Positions 1 through 9,088 of a stretch of 64,000 nt of DNA are shown in pieces. The notes under the pieces were generated by a model that made no database searches, was not told where the DNA came from, and saw only the letters and a program-made list of their open reading frames with translations. The first letter of the stretch is position 1. Each line of letters starts with the position of its first letter. The position numbers were made by a program, and so were the translations under genes. Source of the DNA: Geothrix edaphica. GTDB taxonomy: Bacteria; Acidobacteriota; Holophagae; Holophagales; Holophagaceae. The DNA lies in the NCBI RefSeq assembly GCF_030268045.1, contig NZ_BSDC01000001.1:1364001-1428000 (forward strand). Direction: 5' to 3'.

Positions 1-80
1 ATCCCTCCATCGCGGCCCTGGCGGAGCGGCGCGTTGAAATCAGGGATGGTCTGATCGCCCTTACCGAGGGAGTGGCGTAG
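1..80 (+). CDS. ABC transporter ATP-binding protein, C-terminal end (partial)
   Basis: Only the last 25 codons are in the window, read from base 3 to a TAG at 78-80. The visible tail (…ERRVEIRDGLIALTEG) is the usual end of a LolD/MacB-type ATPase, where the switch-histidine region is followed by an I-x-D-G-x-I strand. The stop is followed directly, with no spacer, by the ATG of a MacB-type permease, and a second permease follows, so this is most likely the ATPase of the same exporter. No catalytic motif is inside the window, so the call rests mainly on context. Confidence 0.6.
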   Translation, partial: PSIAALAERRVEIRDGLIALTEGVA

Positions 81-1331
81 ATGACCACCTCCGGCGCTTT
101 CCGCGAGCGGCTGTTCGGGGCCTGGGTGGAGATCCGGGAGAACCTCGGTCGCTCCATCCTGCAGGCCCTGGGCGTGCTGCTGGGGGTGGCCTCGGTGCTG
201 GGTGGCTTCTCCATCTCCGACAGCCAGCGGCGGCGCGCGGACCAGATGTTCGTGAAGATGGGCGGCCTCGACAAGCTGAACGTCCAGCCCAAGGCGGCGG
301 TGCGGGATGGCCGGCCCACGGCCTTGCAGCAGGCCAACCTCGGCCTGCGGGACGCCGACGCCCTCGGTGGCGAGGCCCTGAAGGCGGACGCCATCCAGGG
401 CGTGAGCCGGCAGAAGAACGCCCGGGCCCGGGTGGTCTCGGCCTACGGGGATCAGGACCGCCAGATCAGCGGCATCGGCGGGGACTTCATCCCGGCCAAT
501 GGCTACGGGGTGGCCCGCGGGCGCGGCTTCTCCGCCACGGAGATGGATACGGGCGCCCCCGTCGTCATCCTCGGCACCGAGGCGGCCCAGGTCTTCTTCC
601 CCAAGGGCGACGCCCTGGGCCAGACCCTCCGCATCGGGAGCGTCCCCGTCACGGTCATCGGCGTCTTCGAGGAGCGGGTCTTCCGCTTCCGCGAGGGCCA
701 GCGCAACCAGTTCTGGTGGCGAAACCGCATCATCGCGGTGCCCGCGAACCTGGTGCAGCGGCGCATGAACGGCGACGCCTACCGCCGGGTGGACCGCATC
801 ACCTTCCGCATCCCCGACATGGGGGCCATGGGCGCCTTCGCCAGGCAGCTCTCCTACCTCGTGAAGGCCAACCACCGGCTCCAGGAGGACTTCCGCCTGG
901 ACGACGTGGCCGCCCGGATCCGCCGCCGCAACAGCCAGGGGGACGTCTACGACATCATCTTCCTGCTCTCGGGCGTGCTGGCCCTGGTGGGCGGCGGCAT
1001 CGTGAACGTGAACATCCAGATGGCCGGCCTCAAGGAGCGCGTCCGCGAGGTGGGTGTGAAGATGGCCCTCGGCGCCTCCGGCCGGGAGATCTTCAAGGGC
1101 TTCATGACCGAGGCCCTGCTGCTCACGGCCCTGGGCAGCCTGGCGGGCCTGGTGCTGGGCGTGGGCTTCTCCTGGGTCATCACCAAGAGCCTCGGCATCC
1201 CCCTCTACATGACGCCCGCCAGCTTCCTCTGGGCCTACGGCCTGGCGGCCGCCTTCGGCTTCCTCTTCGCCCTCTACCCGGCCTGGAAGGCTTCCCGGCT
1301 GTCTCCGATGGAGGCTCTCCGCTATGAGTGA
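81..1331 (+). CDS. MacB/FtsX-family ABC transporter permease
   Basis: A 416-aa membrane protein built like MacB-family permeases: one N-terminal membrane segment (about residues 25-45), a large extracytoplasmic MacB-type core (about 46-280), then three hydrophobic segments near 293-313, 345-368 and 383-405 that form the FtsX domain. The loop V-R-E-V-G-V-K-M-A-L-G-A typical of this family sits between the second and third segments. It probably works with the preceding ATPase and the following permease as a mechanotransmission-type exporter or lipoprotein/peptide extruder; substrate unknown. The ATG directly follows the upstream TAG, and its 3' end overlaps the next gene by 8 nt, so the three genes are translationally coupled. 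Confidence 0.85.
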   Translation: MTTSGAFRERLFGAWVEIRENLGRSILQALGVLLGVASVLGGFSISDSQRRRADQMFVKMGGLDKLNVQPKAAVRDGRPTALQQANLGLRDADALGGEALKADAIQGVSRQKNARARVVSAYGDQDRQISGIGGDFIPANGYGVARGRGFSATEMDTGAPVVILGTEAAQVFFPKGDALGQTLRIGSVPVTVIGVFEERVFRFREGQRNQFWWRNRIIAVPANLVQRRMNGDAYRRVDRITFRIPDMGAMGAFARQLSYLVKANHRLQEDFRLDDVAARIRRRNSQGDVYDIIFLLSGVLALVGGGIVNVNIQMAGLKERVREVGVKMALGASGREIFKGFMTEALLLTALGSLAGLVLGVGFSWVITKSLGIPLYMTPASFLWAYGLAAAFGFLFALYPAWKASRLSPMEALRYE

Positions 1332-2637
1332 GGAAACCTTCATCCTCCGCTCCCCGGGCCCCTCCCTGCTGGACGGCGAAGCCCCCGCCCCACCCGCCCG
1401 GAGCCGCGGGTTCAGCCTCGCCATGCTCTGGGAAGTGGTCCGCACAGGCCTGGTGGAGCTCTGGGCCCACAAGGTGCGCAGCCTGCTCACGCTCACCCTG
1501 CTCATGCTGGGCGTCTTCGCCCTGGTGGTGATGACTTCCGTGCTCGACGGCGTCATGGACAAGATCAGCACCGGCTTTGCCGGCATGAGCTGGGACGGCA
1601 CCGTGCGCATCGCCCCGAAGACCGCGGAAACCGCCGAGGAACGCAGCCGCTTCGTCATGAGCCCCGGCCTGCGCCAGGAGGACCTGTCGCGCCTCACGGC
1701 GCCCCACCCCAAGGTGCTGGCCTTCCTGCCCCGGGCCCAGCGCACCTCCTCGGTCCGCATCACCGGCGACACCGAGCGCATCTTCGTCACCGGAGTCACG
1801 CCGGACTATGCCGTCTGGATGAACCGCCCCATCGGCCTGGGCCGGGGCCTCACGGAGGATGACCAGCGGCGCCGGTCCACCGTGGCCGTGGTGGGCGCCA
1901 CCCTCGCCGCCAAGCTCTTCGGAGGGGCCGATCCCGTGGGCCGCGACCTGGTCGTGGAAGGCGTGCCCTTCCGCATCGTGGGCGTCCAGGCCCCGGGGCA
2001 GATCTTCAACGAGGAGAACTACACCGACGCCAACGGCATCCTCATTCCGCTGGAAGCCTACATGGACCGCATGGACCCCGCCCACAAGCTGGCCCAGGTC
2101 ACGGTGAAGCTCCGCCGCACCGAGGATCTTGGCGAAGTCTCGGCCATGCTCCTGAGCCGCGTCCGGCAGGCCCACCACGGCATCGAGGACGCCGAAGTGG
2201 TGGACCTGGACGCCGAGGCTGCCAAGGCCTACCAGAACTTCCTGGAGCAGATGCACGGCTGGAAGGTGGTGCTGCTGAGCCTGGCGGGCACGGTGCTTCT
2301 GGTGGGGGGCGTGGGTGTGCTGTCCGTCATGCTCATCAGCTTCAGCGACCGCCGCTTCGAGATCGGCCTGCGCAAGGCCCTGGGTGCCTCCGACCACGAG
2401 ATCTTCATCCAGTTCCTGCTGGAGGCGGTCGTGCTCGCGGCCATCGGCGCCCTGCTCGGCACCGTCTCGGGTGGCCTGCTCTGCCAGGCCCTCTCCGCCA
2501 GCTTCCCCTACGGCCTGGTGGTCAATCCCGTGGGTCTCATCACCGCCTGGATCGTGGCCCTGGCCCTGGCCGTGGTCTTCGGCCTCTATCCCGCCTTCCG
2601 CGCCATGCGCCTGAGCCCCATGGAGGCGATGCGGTAG
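1324..2637 (+). CDS. MacB/FtsX-family ABC transporter permease
   Basis: A 437-aa partner of the preceding permease. A cytoplasmic N-terminal extension of about 45 residues precedes the first membrane segment (about 50-72); a soluble MacB-type periplasmic core follows, then three C-terminal membrane segments (about 315-340, 362-390, 400-425). The family motif F-E-I-G-L-R-K-A-L-G-A lies after the second segment. Two different permeases in tandem suggest a heterodimeric exporter, as in other MacB-like operons that encode one ATPase and two permeases. Start overlaps the upstream gene by 8 nt. No substrate can be read from the sequence. Confidence 0.85.
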   Translation: MSEETFILRSPGPSLLDGEAPAPPARSRGFSLAMLWEVVRTGLVELWAHKVRSLLTLTLLMLGVFALVVMTSVLDGVMDKISTGFAGMSWDGTVRIAPKTAETAEERSRFVMSPGLRQEDLSRLTAPHPKVLAFLPRAQRTSSVRITGDTERIFVTGVTPDYAVWMNRPIGLGRGLTEDDQRRRSTVAVVGATLAAKLFGGADPVGRDLVVEGVPFRIVGVQAPGQIFNEENYTDANGILIPLEAYMDRMDPAHKLAQVTVKLRRTEDLGEVSAMLLSRVRQAHHGIEDAEVVDLDAEAAKAYQNFLEQMHGWKVVLLSLAGTVLLVGGVGVLSVMLISFSDRRFEIGLRKALGASDHEIFIQFLLEAVVLAAIGALLGTVSGGLLCQALSASFPYGLVVNPVGLITAWIVALALAVVFGLYPAFRAMRLSPMEAMR

Positions 2638-2645
2638 GATTCCGC

Positions 2646-3071
2646 ATGGCCGATCCCATCCAAGTCACCGCCTCCGTCCGCATCCCCGGCGACGCCATCC
2701 GCTTCAAAGCCGTGCGGGCCGGCGGCGCGGGCGGGCAGAACGTGAACAAGGTCTCGTCCAAGGTCGAGCTGCGCGTCGACCTGACCGCCATCGAGGGTCT
2801 TCCCGAGGATGCGCTGATCCGATTGCGCGTGGCCCAGCGCAACCGCCTTGATGCCGAGGGCCTCTGGATCGTCATCAGCGACCGCACCCGGGACCAGCTC
2901 AAGAACCTGGAGGATGCCCGGGAGAAGGCCGCCGAGGCCGTGCGCGCCGCCCTGGTGCGCCCCATCCCCCGACGGGCCACCCGCCCCACGAAGGCCTCCA
3001 AGGAACGGCGCCTGGAAGCCAAGAAGCGGTCTTCCGACATCAAGCGGCGGCGCAGCGGGCCCCTGGAGTAA
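2646..3071 (+). CDS. arfB: Peptidyl-tRNA hydrolase ArfB (ribosome rescue)
   Basis: A 141-aa protein with the class-I release-factor signature RAGGAGGQNVNK; the catalytic GGQ is at residues 29-31. The lack of a stop-codon recognition domain and the very basic C-terminal tail (about residues 105-138, rich in Arg/Lys) match ArfB (YaeJ), which inserts its tail into the empty mRNA channel of stalled ribosomes and hydrolyses the peptidyl-tRNA. It begins 8 nt after the permease stop, probably as an independent housekeeping function in the same transcript. Confidence 0.92.
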   Translation: MADPIQVTASVRIPGDAIRFKAVRAGGAGGQNVNKVSSKVELRVDLTAIEGLPEDALIRLRVAQRNRLDAEGLWIVISDRTRDQLKNLEDAREKAAEAVRAALVRPIPRRATRPTKASKERRLEAKKRSSDIKRRRSGPLE

Positions 3072-3095
3072 CCTGGATCATCCCCTGGAGACCCC

Positions 3096-3527
3096 ATGTC
3101 CGCGCCCCAGACCTACGCGACCCATCGCCGCTTCGAGCCGCTTCACCACTTCATCCTGCTTCCCTTCTTCCTGATCACCGCCGTCGCCACGATCACCACG
3201 TTCGTCCGCCGCCCTGCCCTGGGCACCCTCTGGATCGCCCTGCTCGCCCTGGCGGTGCTGCTCCTCGCCCTGCAGGTCCGCGGCTATGCCCTCAAGGTCC
3301 AGGACCGGCTCATCTGCCTCGAAGAGCGGCTGCGTCTGGCCCGACTCCTCCCCGGGGACCTGCAGGCCCGCATCCCCGAGCTGACCGTCAAGCAGCTCGT
3401 CGGGCTCCGCTTCGCGGCCGATGCCGAGGTCCCGGACCGCGTGCGGGAGGCGCTCCAGGAGCAGCTCACCGGAGAGGCCATCAAGAAGCGCATCCAGACC
3501 TGGCGGCCCGACGAGTTCCGGGTCTGA
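3096..3527 (+). CDS. DUF6526-like small membrane protein
   Basis: A 143-aa protein with two hydrophobic segments (about residues 18-38 and 46-66) and a soluble C-terminal half with charged helices. The start Q-T-Y-A-T-H-R-R-F-E-P-L-H-H and the C-terminal A-x-I-K-K-R-I-Q-x-W-R-P-D motif fit the DUF6526 family, whose function is unknown. The start is supported by a GGAG about 7 nt upstream of the ATG. Family assignment is from memory of the pattern, not from a search. Confidence 0.7.
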   Translation: MSAPQTYATHRRFEPLHHFILLPFFLITAVATITTFVRRPALGTLWIALLALAVLLLALQVRGYALKVQDRLICLEERLRLARLLPGDLQARIPELTVKQLVGLRFAADAEVPDRVREALQEQLTGEAIKKRIQTWRPDEFRV

Positions 3528-3551
3528 GCGATCAGCGCGGCGGAGCCTCCC

Positions 3552-3731
3552 CTATCTCAGGAGCTCCTGGCGCATGACCTCGGCAATCTGACTGGCCGCG
3601 TCAGACCCGGCCTCGTCGCCGGAGACTCGGCGGGCAAGCTGTACTCGATGGGCGATGGCGATGCAGGCCTCGACCGTCACCTTCTCGACCACCTTGGCTG
3701 GTGCCTTGGCAAGCGTATTCCCGGGCGGCAT
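3552..3731 (-). CDS. Small hypothetical protein, 59 aa
   Basis: I do not recognise this protein. The frame is open back to an ATG at 3794, but I choose the ATG at 3731: it has a strong GGAGG five bases upstream (complement of 3736-3740), and the longer start would lie inside a good promoter (3767-3794). The protein starts MPPGNTLAKAPAKVVEK and is predicted to be largely helical, with charged residues and no membrane segment or cysteine. It stands alone between convergent DUF6526 and the end of the DUF1684 gene. Confidence 0.5.
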   Translation of the reverse strand: MPPGNTLAKAPAKVVEKVTVEACIAIAHRVQLARRVSGDEAGSDAASQIAEVMRQELLR

Positions 3732-3766
3732 GGGTCCTCCGGTCTGATTGTGGGGTGTTGGGAGAG

Positions 3767-3794
3767 ATGATAACGTTCCCACCCAAACAATCAA
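3767..3794 (-). promoter_or_regulatory. Predicted sigma70-type promoter of the 59-aa gene
   Basis: On the minus strand TTGATT (3794-3789) and TATCAT (3772-3767) are separated by 16 bp. The surrounding stretch 3740-3830 is clearly AT-rich against the GC-rich background. The -10 box lies about 36 nt upstream of the chosen ATG. Confidence 0.5.
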
Positions 3795-3833
3795 TGCGTC
3801 TATTTTCCTATTTCTTCTCCAACCAAGGATCTA

Positions 3834-3854
3834 CCGGGCCCCATTGCAGCCCGG
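3834..3854 (-). terminator. Possible hairpin terminator after the DUF1684 gene
   Basis: Inverted repeat CCGGGC … GCCCGG with a 9-nt loop lies 7 bp past the DUF1684 stop codon. There is no clear U-tract, so intrinsic termination is uncertain. Confidence 0.3.
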
Positions 3855-3860
3855 CCATCC

Positions 3861-4748
3861 TCAATGCTGGCCGTAGTCTTTCTCCCCCGCCCGGACCGCC
3901 ACGCGGAGCTCGTTCCGCTTGGGCGGCAGGGGGCAGGTGGCGAAGTGGGAGAAGGCGCAGGGGGGGTTGTAGGCCCGGTTGAAATCCAGGATGACCTTCC
4001 CGGCCTTGGGCATGGCGGCGTAGAGGAAGCGCCCCGCCGGGTAGGTCTCCCTGCCGCTCGTGGCGTCGCGGAAGATGATGAACAGCTCGGGGTGGGCCGG
4101 GTCCTCGATGAGGGGCTCCAGGGCATAGGTCCGGCCCTTCAGCTTGAAGCGCAGGATCCCTGGCGCGGTCATGGGCTCGGAAGTGCCCAGCACTGTGGGA
4201 ATGGCCCGGGTCTGCGGGGTGGCATGGGGGATGAAGTCCGCCTCCACCCGCCAGGCCGGGTCCACCGGGAAGCGCTGCACCCCCTGGAAGGCCTTGCGGG
4301 CGGGGGCTTCCGGGTCCTTCATGCGGATACCCAGGCGGCTTCCCCGGCGGATGACATAGAAGGCGATGCGACCGGCCCGCAGCAGGTCCGGCTGGCCGTC
4401 CGCATCCGTCTTCAGTGCCGCTTCCACCACGGCCTGCCCGTTCACGAGGATCCCGCAGCCCTCCACCAGGCGCACCCGCACCGTGCCGCCATCCACGATG
4501 AAGACGCCCGCCCGGGCCGGGGCCGTGCCCGCGGGCAGCAGCACCGTGGATCCAGGCGCAGTACCCAGCGTGTTCTCTCCCAGCTGGAGCCAGTCCAGCC
4601 CCACCAGGCTCAGCCAGCCGTCCTCCGCCGCCAGCCGCGCGGTTCGCTGGGCGTGCCAGGCATCCACGGCCTGCACGTAGGCCGCCTCAGGTGGCGCGAT
4701 GGCGCTGAGGACGAGGCAGGCGGAGGAGAGGGCCAGGGCGCGGAGCAT
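3861..4748 (-). CDS. DUF1684 domain protein, secreted
   Basis: A 295-aa protein. The frame is open far upstream, but the ATG at 4748 gives a clear signal peptide (MLRALALSSACLVLSAIAPP), so this start is preferred although no good ribosome site is visible. The mature part carries the DUF1684 pattern: W-x-x-x-R-x-x-x-L-x-x-x-x-G-W-L-S-L near the N-terminus, a central R-x-x-x-R-F-P-V-D and P-T-V-L-G region, and the C-terminal G-x-R-F-L-Y … L-D-F-N-R-A-Y-N-P-P-C-A-F … C-P-L-P-P-x-x-N. Function of the family is unknown. It is divergent from the DUF1028 gene with about 63 bp between the starts. Confidence 0.8.
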   Translation of the reverse strand: MLRALALSSACLVLSAIAPPEAAYVQAVDAWHAQRTARLAAEDGWLSLVGLDWLQLGENTLGTAPGSTVLLPAGTAPARAGVFIVDGGTVRVRLVEGCGILVNGQAVVEAALKTDADGQPDLLRAGRIAFYVIRRGSRLGIRMKDPEAPARKAFQGVQRFPVDPAWRVEADFIPHATPQTRAIPTVLGTSEPMTAPGILRFKLKGRTYALEPLIEDPAHPELFIIFRDATSGRETYPAGRFLYAAMPKAGKVILDFNRAYNPPCAFSHFATCPLPPKRNELRVAVRAGEKDYGQH

Positions 4749-4811
4749 GGAGGCATCGTACCAGCGGAGCGGTAGGATGATGGACACGTCATCGATCCGC
4801 ACGGAGCCCCC

Positions 4812-5783
4812 ATGCGCCTGTTCGCCCTCGCCCTCCTCGCCCTGGCGCTGCCTGCCCAGGCGGACGACGTCCCCCGCAGGCCGGTCCACACCTACTCCAT
4901 CGTGGCCCGGGACGCAGCCACGGGTGACCTGGGCGTGGCCGTGCAGAGCCACTGGTTCTCTGTGGGCGCCTCGGTGCCCTGGGCGGAGCCCGGGGTCGGC
5001 GTGGTGGCCACCCAGAGCTTCACCGATCCCAGCTATGGCGCCCTGGGACTCGCCCTCATGAAGGCGGGCAAGCCCGCGCCCGAAGCGCTGAAGGCCCTCC
5101 TGGCGGCAGACCCCGATCGCGAGGTGCGGCAGGTGGCCATGGTGGACGCCCAGGGCCGGGCCGCAGCCCACACGGGCGCCAAGTGCATCCAGGCCGCGGG
5201 CCACGAGGTGGGCGAGGGCTTCACCGTGGAGGCCAACCTCATGGACCGGGCCACGGTCTGGCCCGCCATGGCCAGGGCCTTCCGCGCCGCCAAGGGCGAC
5301 CTGGCGGACCGTCTGCTGGCGGCCCTCCGTGCCGCCCAGGCCGAAGGGGGCGACATCCGCGGCCAGCAGAGCGCCGCCATCCTCATCGTGAAGGGCAAGG
5401 CCACGGGCCAGCCCTGGAACGACCGCCTCTTCGACCTGCGCGTGGAGGACAACCCGGACCCGCTGAAGGAGCTGGGCCGCCTCATCCAGCTGCGCCGGGC
5501 CTACCGCCTCATGGACGAAGGCGACGGCTTCGTCACCGCCGGCAAGTGGGCCGAGGCCAAGGCCGCTTATGAGGCCGCGGCCAAGCTGGCTCCCGGCATC
5601 TGGGAGATGCCCTTTTGGCAGGCCGTGGCCCTGGCCTCGAGCGGCAAGCGCGACGAGGCCCTGCCCATCTTCAAGCAGGTCTTCGCCGCCGAGCCCTTCT
5701 GGAAGCGCCTCGTGCCCCGCCTCGCCGACGTGGATCAGCTGCCCAGGGACCCCGCGCTGCTGAAAGCCATCGAGGCCCAGTAG
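4812..5783 (+). CDS. DUF1028 (Ntn-hydrolase-like) protein with C-terminal TPR-like helices, secreted
   Basis: A 323-aa protein: signal peptide (residues 1-18), then the DUF1028 domain (about 25-215) recognised by T-Y-S-I-V-A-R-D near the start, G-V-A-V-Q-S-H-W-F-S-V-G, V-A-T-Q-S-F-T-D and later N-L-M. DUF1028 proteins have an Ntn-hydrolase fold; their substrate is not established. After about residue 225 there is a helical tail with TPR-like A-x-x-x-Y-x-x-A-A-K-L-A-P-G spacing. The combination of hydrolase and TPR tail is seen in other members as far as I recall. Confidence 0.82.
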   Translation: MRLFALALLALALPAQADDVPRRPVHTYSIVARDAATGDLGVAVQSHWFSVGASVPWAEPGVGVVATQSFTDPSYGALGLALMKAGKPAPEALKALLAADPDREVRQVAMVDAQGRAAAHTGAKCIQAAGHEVGEGFTVEANLMDRATVWPAMARAFRAAKGDLADRLLAALRAAQAEGGDIRGQQSAAILIVKGKATGQPWNDRLFDLRVEDNPDPLKELGRLIQLRRAYRLMDEGDGFVTAGKWAEAKAAYEAAAKLAPGIWEMPFWQAVALASSGKRDEALPIFKQVFAAEPFWKRLVPRLADVDQLPRDPALLKAIEAQ

Positions 5784-5791
5784 CCGGCGGC

Positions 5792-6283
5792 TCAGCTTTC
5801 AGTGGGTCGATGCTCGGCCTTCGGCGCCAGCAGCATCCGCAACCCGTAGAGGACGGCTCCCACGAGGATGAAGCTGTCGGCCAAGTTGAAGGTCCAGTAG
5901 TGCCAGGTGCCGAAGATGAAGTCGAGGAAGTCCACCACGGCGCCGCGCAGGAGGCGGTCGATGCCGTTGCCCATGGCCCCGCCGAGGATGAGACCCAGGG
6001 CCACGCGGTCCCAGGTGGAGGTACCCCTGGCCAGGAAGAGGCGGCCGAAATAGACCAGCGCCGCCAGACCCGCCAGGCCGAACACCACAAACCGTGCCGC
6101 CTCCGGCAGCCAGGTGAGGCTGCCGAAGATGGCACCGCGGTTGAAGCCCAGGGTCAGGTAGAAGAACCCTTTGATGACAGGCAGGGACTCGTTTTCGCCC
6201 AGAGTCCGCAGGATCCAGCTCTTGGAGCCGAGATCCACCGCGAGGGCGGTGGCGGGGAGCAGCAGCCAGAGGAGACGCTTCAC
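5792..6283 (-). CDS. lspA: Signal peptidase II (lipoprotein signal peptidase)
   Basis: A 163-aa membrane aspartyl protease that cleaves the signal peptide of lipid-modified prolipoproteins. Four hydrophobic segments are visible. Conserved boxes are present: N-R-G-A-I-F-G (48-54), G-G-A-M-G-N-G-I-D-R with the first catalytic Asp near residue 112, V-V-D-F, and F-N-L-A-D-S with the second Asp near 138. I choose the GTG at 6283, which overlaps the ileS stop as GTGA, so lspA is translationally coupled to ileS. The ileS-lspA order is common in bacteria. Confidence 0.92.
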   Translation of the reverse strand: MKRLLWLLLPATALAVDLGSKSWILRTLGENESLPVIKGFFYLTLGFNRGAIFGSLTWLPEAARFVVFGLAGLAALVYFGRLFLARGTSTWDRVALGLILGGAMGNGIDRLLRGAVVDFLDFIFGTWHYWTFNLADSFILVGAVLYGLRMLLAPKAEHRPTES

Positions 6284-9069
6284 CCGGCCACCACCGTCGC
6301 ACAGCGGGCGCAGAGCCCGGCATCCTCCCCCGTCCCGTGGCCGCCCTTCCGGTTCCAGCAGCGGGGGCACTTGGTGCCCTGGTGGGTGGTGACCGCTACG
6401 ACGGGGGCTGCGGCGCCCGAATCTGCGGTTCGGGCGAGGGAGGAAACGACGAGCAGGTCGTCCAGGGATTCGCCGAGGCCATCCAGCAGATCCCACTCCG
6501 CCGGATTCAAGGTGATCTCCACCGCCGCATCCAGGCTCGTGCCGATGGTCTTGGCGGCGCGGTGGGGCTCCATGGCCGCCTGGACCGCCTCGCGGACCAC
6601 CCAGAGCTTTTCCCACCTGGGATCAGCGGCGGTGCCGTTGCCCTGCGGGAACCGCTGTTCATGCACACTGCCGGAGCAGCCCGGGATCTGCTCCCAGGCC
6701 TCGTCCGCGGTGAAGCTCATGACGGGGGCCAGCAGGGTGCAGAGGCCCTGGGCCAGTTCCCAGCAGGCCTGACGGCAGCTGCGGCGCCTGGGTGAGTTGA
6801 GCGCATCGCAGTAGAGGCGGTCCTTGATGATCTCAAAGTACCGGCCCGAGAGCTCCAGCTGGCAGAAGCTCAGGAGAGCCTGGGTGGCGCGGAGGAACTC
6901 GAAGCGCGTGTAGGCATCGCGGACTTCCCGCGCCATGCGGCCGAAGGCGTCCAGGACCCAGCGGTCCAGGGGCGCCAGATCGGCGGGCGCGACCACATCC
7001 CTGGCGGGGTCGAAATCCGCCAGGGCGCCCAGGAGGAAGCGCAGGGTGTTGCGGGTCTTGCGGTAGGCGTCGGCGCTGCGGTCGAGGATCTCCTTGGAGA
7101 TGCGGATGTCCTCGCTGTAGTCGCTGCTGGCGGCCCACCAGCGCAGGATGTCGGCGCCGAGGGTCTTGAGGATCTCCTCGGGTGTGATGACGTTGCCCAG
7201 GCTCTTGGACATCTTCTGGCCCTTGCCGTCCAGCACGAAGCCGTGGGTGACCACCTGCTTGTAGGGCTTGGTGCCGGTGGCGGCGAGGTTGAACAGCAGG
7301 GAGCTGTGGAACCAGCCCCGGTGCTGATCGGATCCTTCCAGGTAGATGAACTGGCTGTAGTCTGCGCGGTTCAATTCGGGGTGGGACTCGCACACCACGG
7401 AGGCGCTGACGCCGGAATCGATCCAGACATCAAGGATGTCCGTCTCCTTCTGGAAGACCGTGGAGCCGCATCGGCAGCGCGCCCCGGCGGGCATCAAATC
7501 CTCGACCGGCAGTTCGGACCAGGCCTCGATGCCGCCCAGCTCGATGGCGGCTGCGGCCTTCTCGAAGATCGAGTCGGCCACCAGGGGCTCGCCGCAGGCC
7601 TCGCAGCGCAGCACGGTGATGGGCGTGCCCCAGGCGCGCTGGCGGCTGATGCACCAGTCGGGACGGCCCGCGATCATGGCGTGGATGCGGTTCTGCCCCT
7701 GGGCGGGAATCCACTGGGTACCTTCCACGCCTTCGATGCCCAGCTCGCGCAGGCTGCGGCCCTTCCCAGCCAGTTCCGAATCCATGGTGATGAACCACTG
7801 CTCGGTGGCACGGAAGAGGATGGGTGTCTTGGTGCGCCAGCAGTGGGGATAGCTGTGGGTGAGGCTCTCTTCGTGGAGGAGCGCGCCGATGTGGCGGAGC
7901 CGCTCCACCACCAGCGGATTGCACTCGAAGATGTTCTTCCCCTCCAGCTCGGGATCATTCACGGCAGGGAGGAACTTGCCGTCGGGGCCCACAAGCTGGA
8001 GCAGGCCCAGGTGATGGGCCAGGTTGAAGTCGTCCACGCCGTGGTCCGGGGCGGTGTGCACCAGGCCCGTGCCCGTGTCGGCGGTGACGTGGTCGCCCAG
8101 CAGCACGGGGCTGTCCCGGTCGATCCAGGGGTGGCGCGCCACCAGGGTCTGGAACTCCTTGCCCTTGCGGATCTCCACCGTGTGCAGCGGCATACCGAGC
8201 TTCTTGGCGAAGTCCTCCCGCAGGGTCACGGCCACGATGTAGTGCCGGCCATCCGCGCGGACCACGGCGTACTCCAGGTCCGGGTGCATGGCCACCGCCA
8301 GGTTGCTGGGCAGGGTCCAGGGCGTGGTGGTCCAGATGGGCAGGAACAAGGGCGTGGGCAGCTCCATGTGCTTCGCCGCAGCGTCGGCCACCGGGAAGGC
8401 CACGGTGATGGCGGGGCTGGTCTTGTCGGCGTACTCGACCTCGGCCTCGGCCAGGGCCGTGCGGGCGCCGTAGCTCCAGTGCACCACCTTCAGCTTGCGG
8501 GTGACGGAGCCGCTCTCGAAGAGCTTGGCCAGGTGGCGCACGGTCTCCGCTTCGTACCGGGGATCCATGGTGACGTAGGGCTGTTCCCAGGCGCCGAGCA
8601 CACCCAGACGCTGGAAGGCCGTCCGCTGGGTGTCGATCCATTTCTGGGCGTAGGCGCGGCACTTCTGGAGGAACTCGGCGCGGCTCACCTCGCGGCGCTT
8701 GGGCCCCAGGTCCTTCTCGACGGCGTGCTCGATGGGCAGGCCATGGCAGTCCCAGCCCGGCACGTAGGGCGACTCGTAGCCCTCCATCCACCGGGACTTC
8801 ACCACCACATCCTTGAGGATCTTGTTGAGGGCGTGGCCCATGTGGATGGCGCCGTTGGCGTAGGGCGGCCCGTCGTGCAGCACTTCGCGGCCCTTGCCGG
8901 TGCCGGCGGCATTGTCCGCCTTCCGCTTGGCCTCGATGCGGGCATAGAGGCCTTCGGCCTTCCAGCGCTCCAGGCGCTTCGGCTCGCGCTGCGGCAGGTC
9001 CGCCTTCATGGGGAAATCGGTCTTCGGGAGGAAGACGGAGTACTTTTTAACCGGAGCCTGCTCGCTCAT
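6280..9069 (-). CDS. ileS: Isoleucyl-tRNA synthetase
   Basis: A 929-aa class-I aminoacyl-tRNA synthetase, the usual length of the bacterial form. The HIGH motif appears as HMGH in P-Y-A-N-G-A-I-H-M-G-H (about residues 75-78) and the KMSKS loop as G-Q-K-M-S-K-S-L-G-N-V near residue 618. The editing domain lies between them. The C-terminal zinc finger typical of the bacterial type is complete (C-P-R-C-W near 903 and C-A-R-C near 921). It heads the ileS-lspA pair; the leader upstream carries two inverted repeats that could fold in the mRNA. Confidence 0.97.
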   Translation of the reverse strand: MSEQAPVKKYSVFLPKTDFPMKADLPQREPKRLERWKAEGLYARIEAKRKADNAAGTGKGREVLHDGPPYANGAIHMGHALNKILKDVVVKSRWMEGYESPYVPGWDCHGLPIEHAVEKDLGPKRREVSRAEFLQKCRAYAQKWIDTQRTAFQRLGVLGAWEQPYVTMDPRYEAETVRHLAKLFESGSVTRKLKVVHWSYGARTALAEAEVEYADKTSPAITVAFPVADAAAKHMELPTPLFLPIWTTTPWTLPSNLAVAMHPDLEYAVVRADGRHYIVAVTLREDFAKKLGMPLHTVEIRKGKEFQTLVARHPWIDRDSPVLLGDHVTADTGTGLVHTAPDHGVDDFNLAHHLGLLQLVGPDGKFLPAVNDPELEGKNIFECNPLVVERLRHIGALLHEESLTHSYPHCWRTKTPILFRATEQWFITMDSELAGKGRSLRELGIEGVEGTQWIPAQGQNRIHAMIAGRPDWCISRQRAWGTPITVLRCEACGEPLVADSIFEKAAAAIELGGIEAWSELPVEDLMPAGARCRCGSTVFQKETDILDVWIDSGVSASVVCESHPELNRADYSQFIYLEGSDQHRGWFHSSLLFNLAATGTKPYKQVVTHGFVLDGKGQKMSKSLGNVITPEEILKTLGADILRWWAASSDYSEDIRISKEILDRSADAYRKTRNTLRFLLGALADFDPARDVVAPADLAPLDRWVLDAFGRMAREVRDAYTRFEFLRATQALLSFCQLELSGRYFEIIKDRLYCDALNSPRRRSCRQACWELAQGLCTLLAPVMSFTADEAWEQIPGCSGSVHEQRFPQGNGTAADPRWEKLWVVREAVQAAMEPHRAAKTIGTSLDAAVEITLNPAEWDLLDGLGESLDDLLVVSSLARTADSGAAAPVVAVTTHQGTKCPRCWNRKGGHGTGEDAGLCARCATVVAG

Positions 9070-9088
9070 CGGCGCCCTCGTGCGTCGG

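Noticed and set aside
3861-5204. 447-codon version of the DUF1684 gene
   Set aside because: The extra N-terminus is antisense to the DUF1028 gene; the start at 4748 gives a proper signal peptide.
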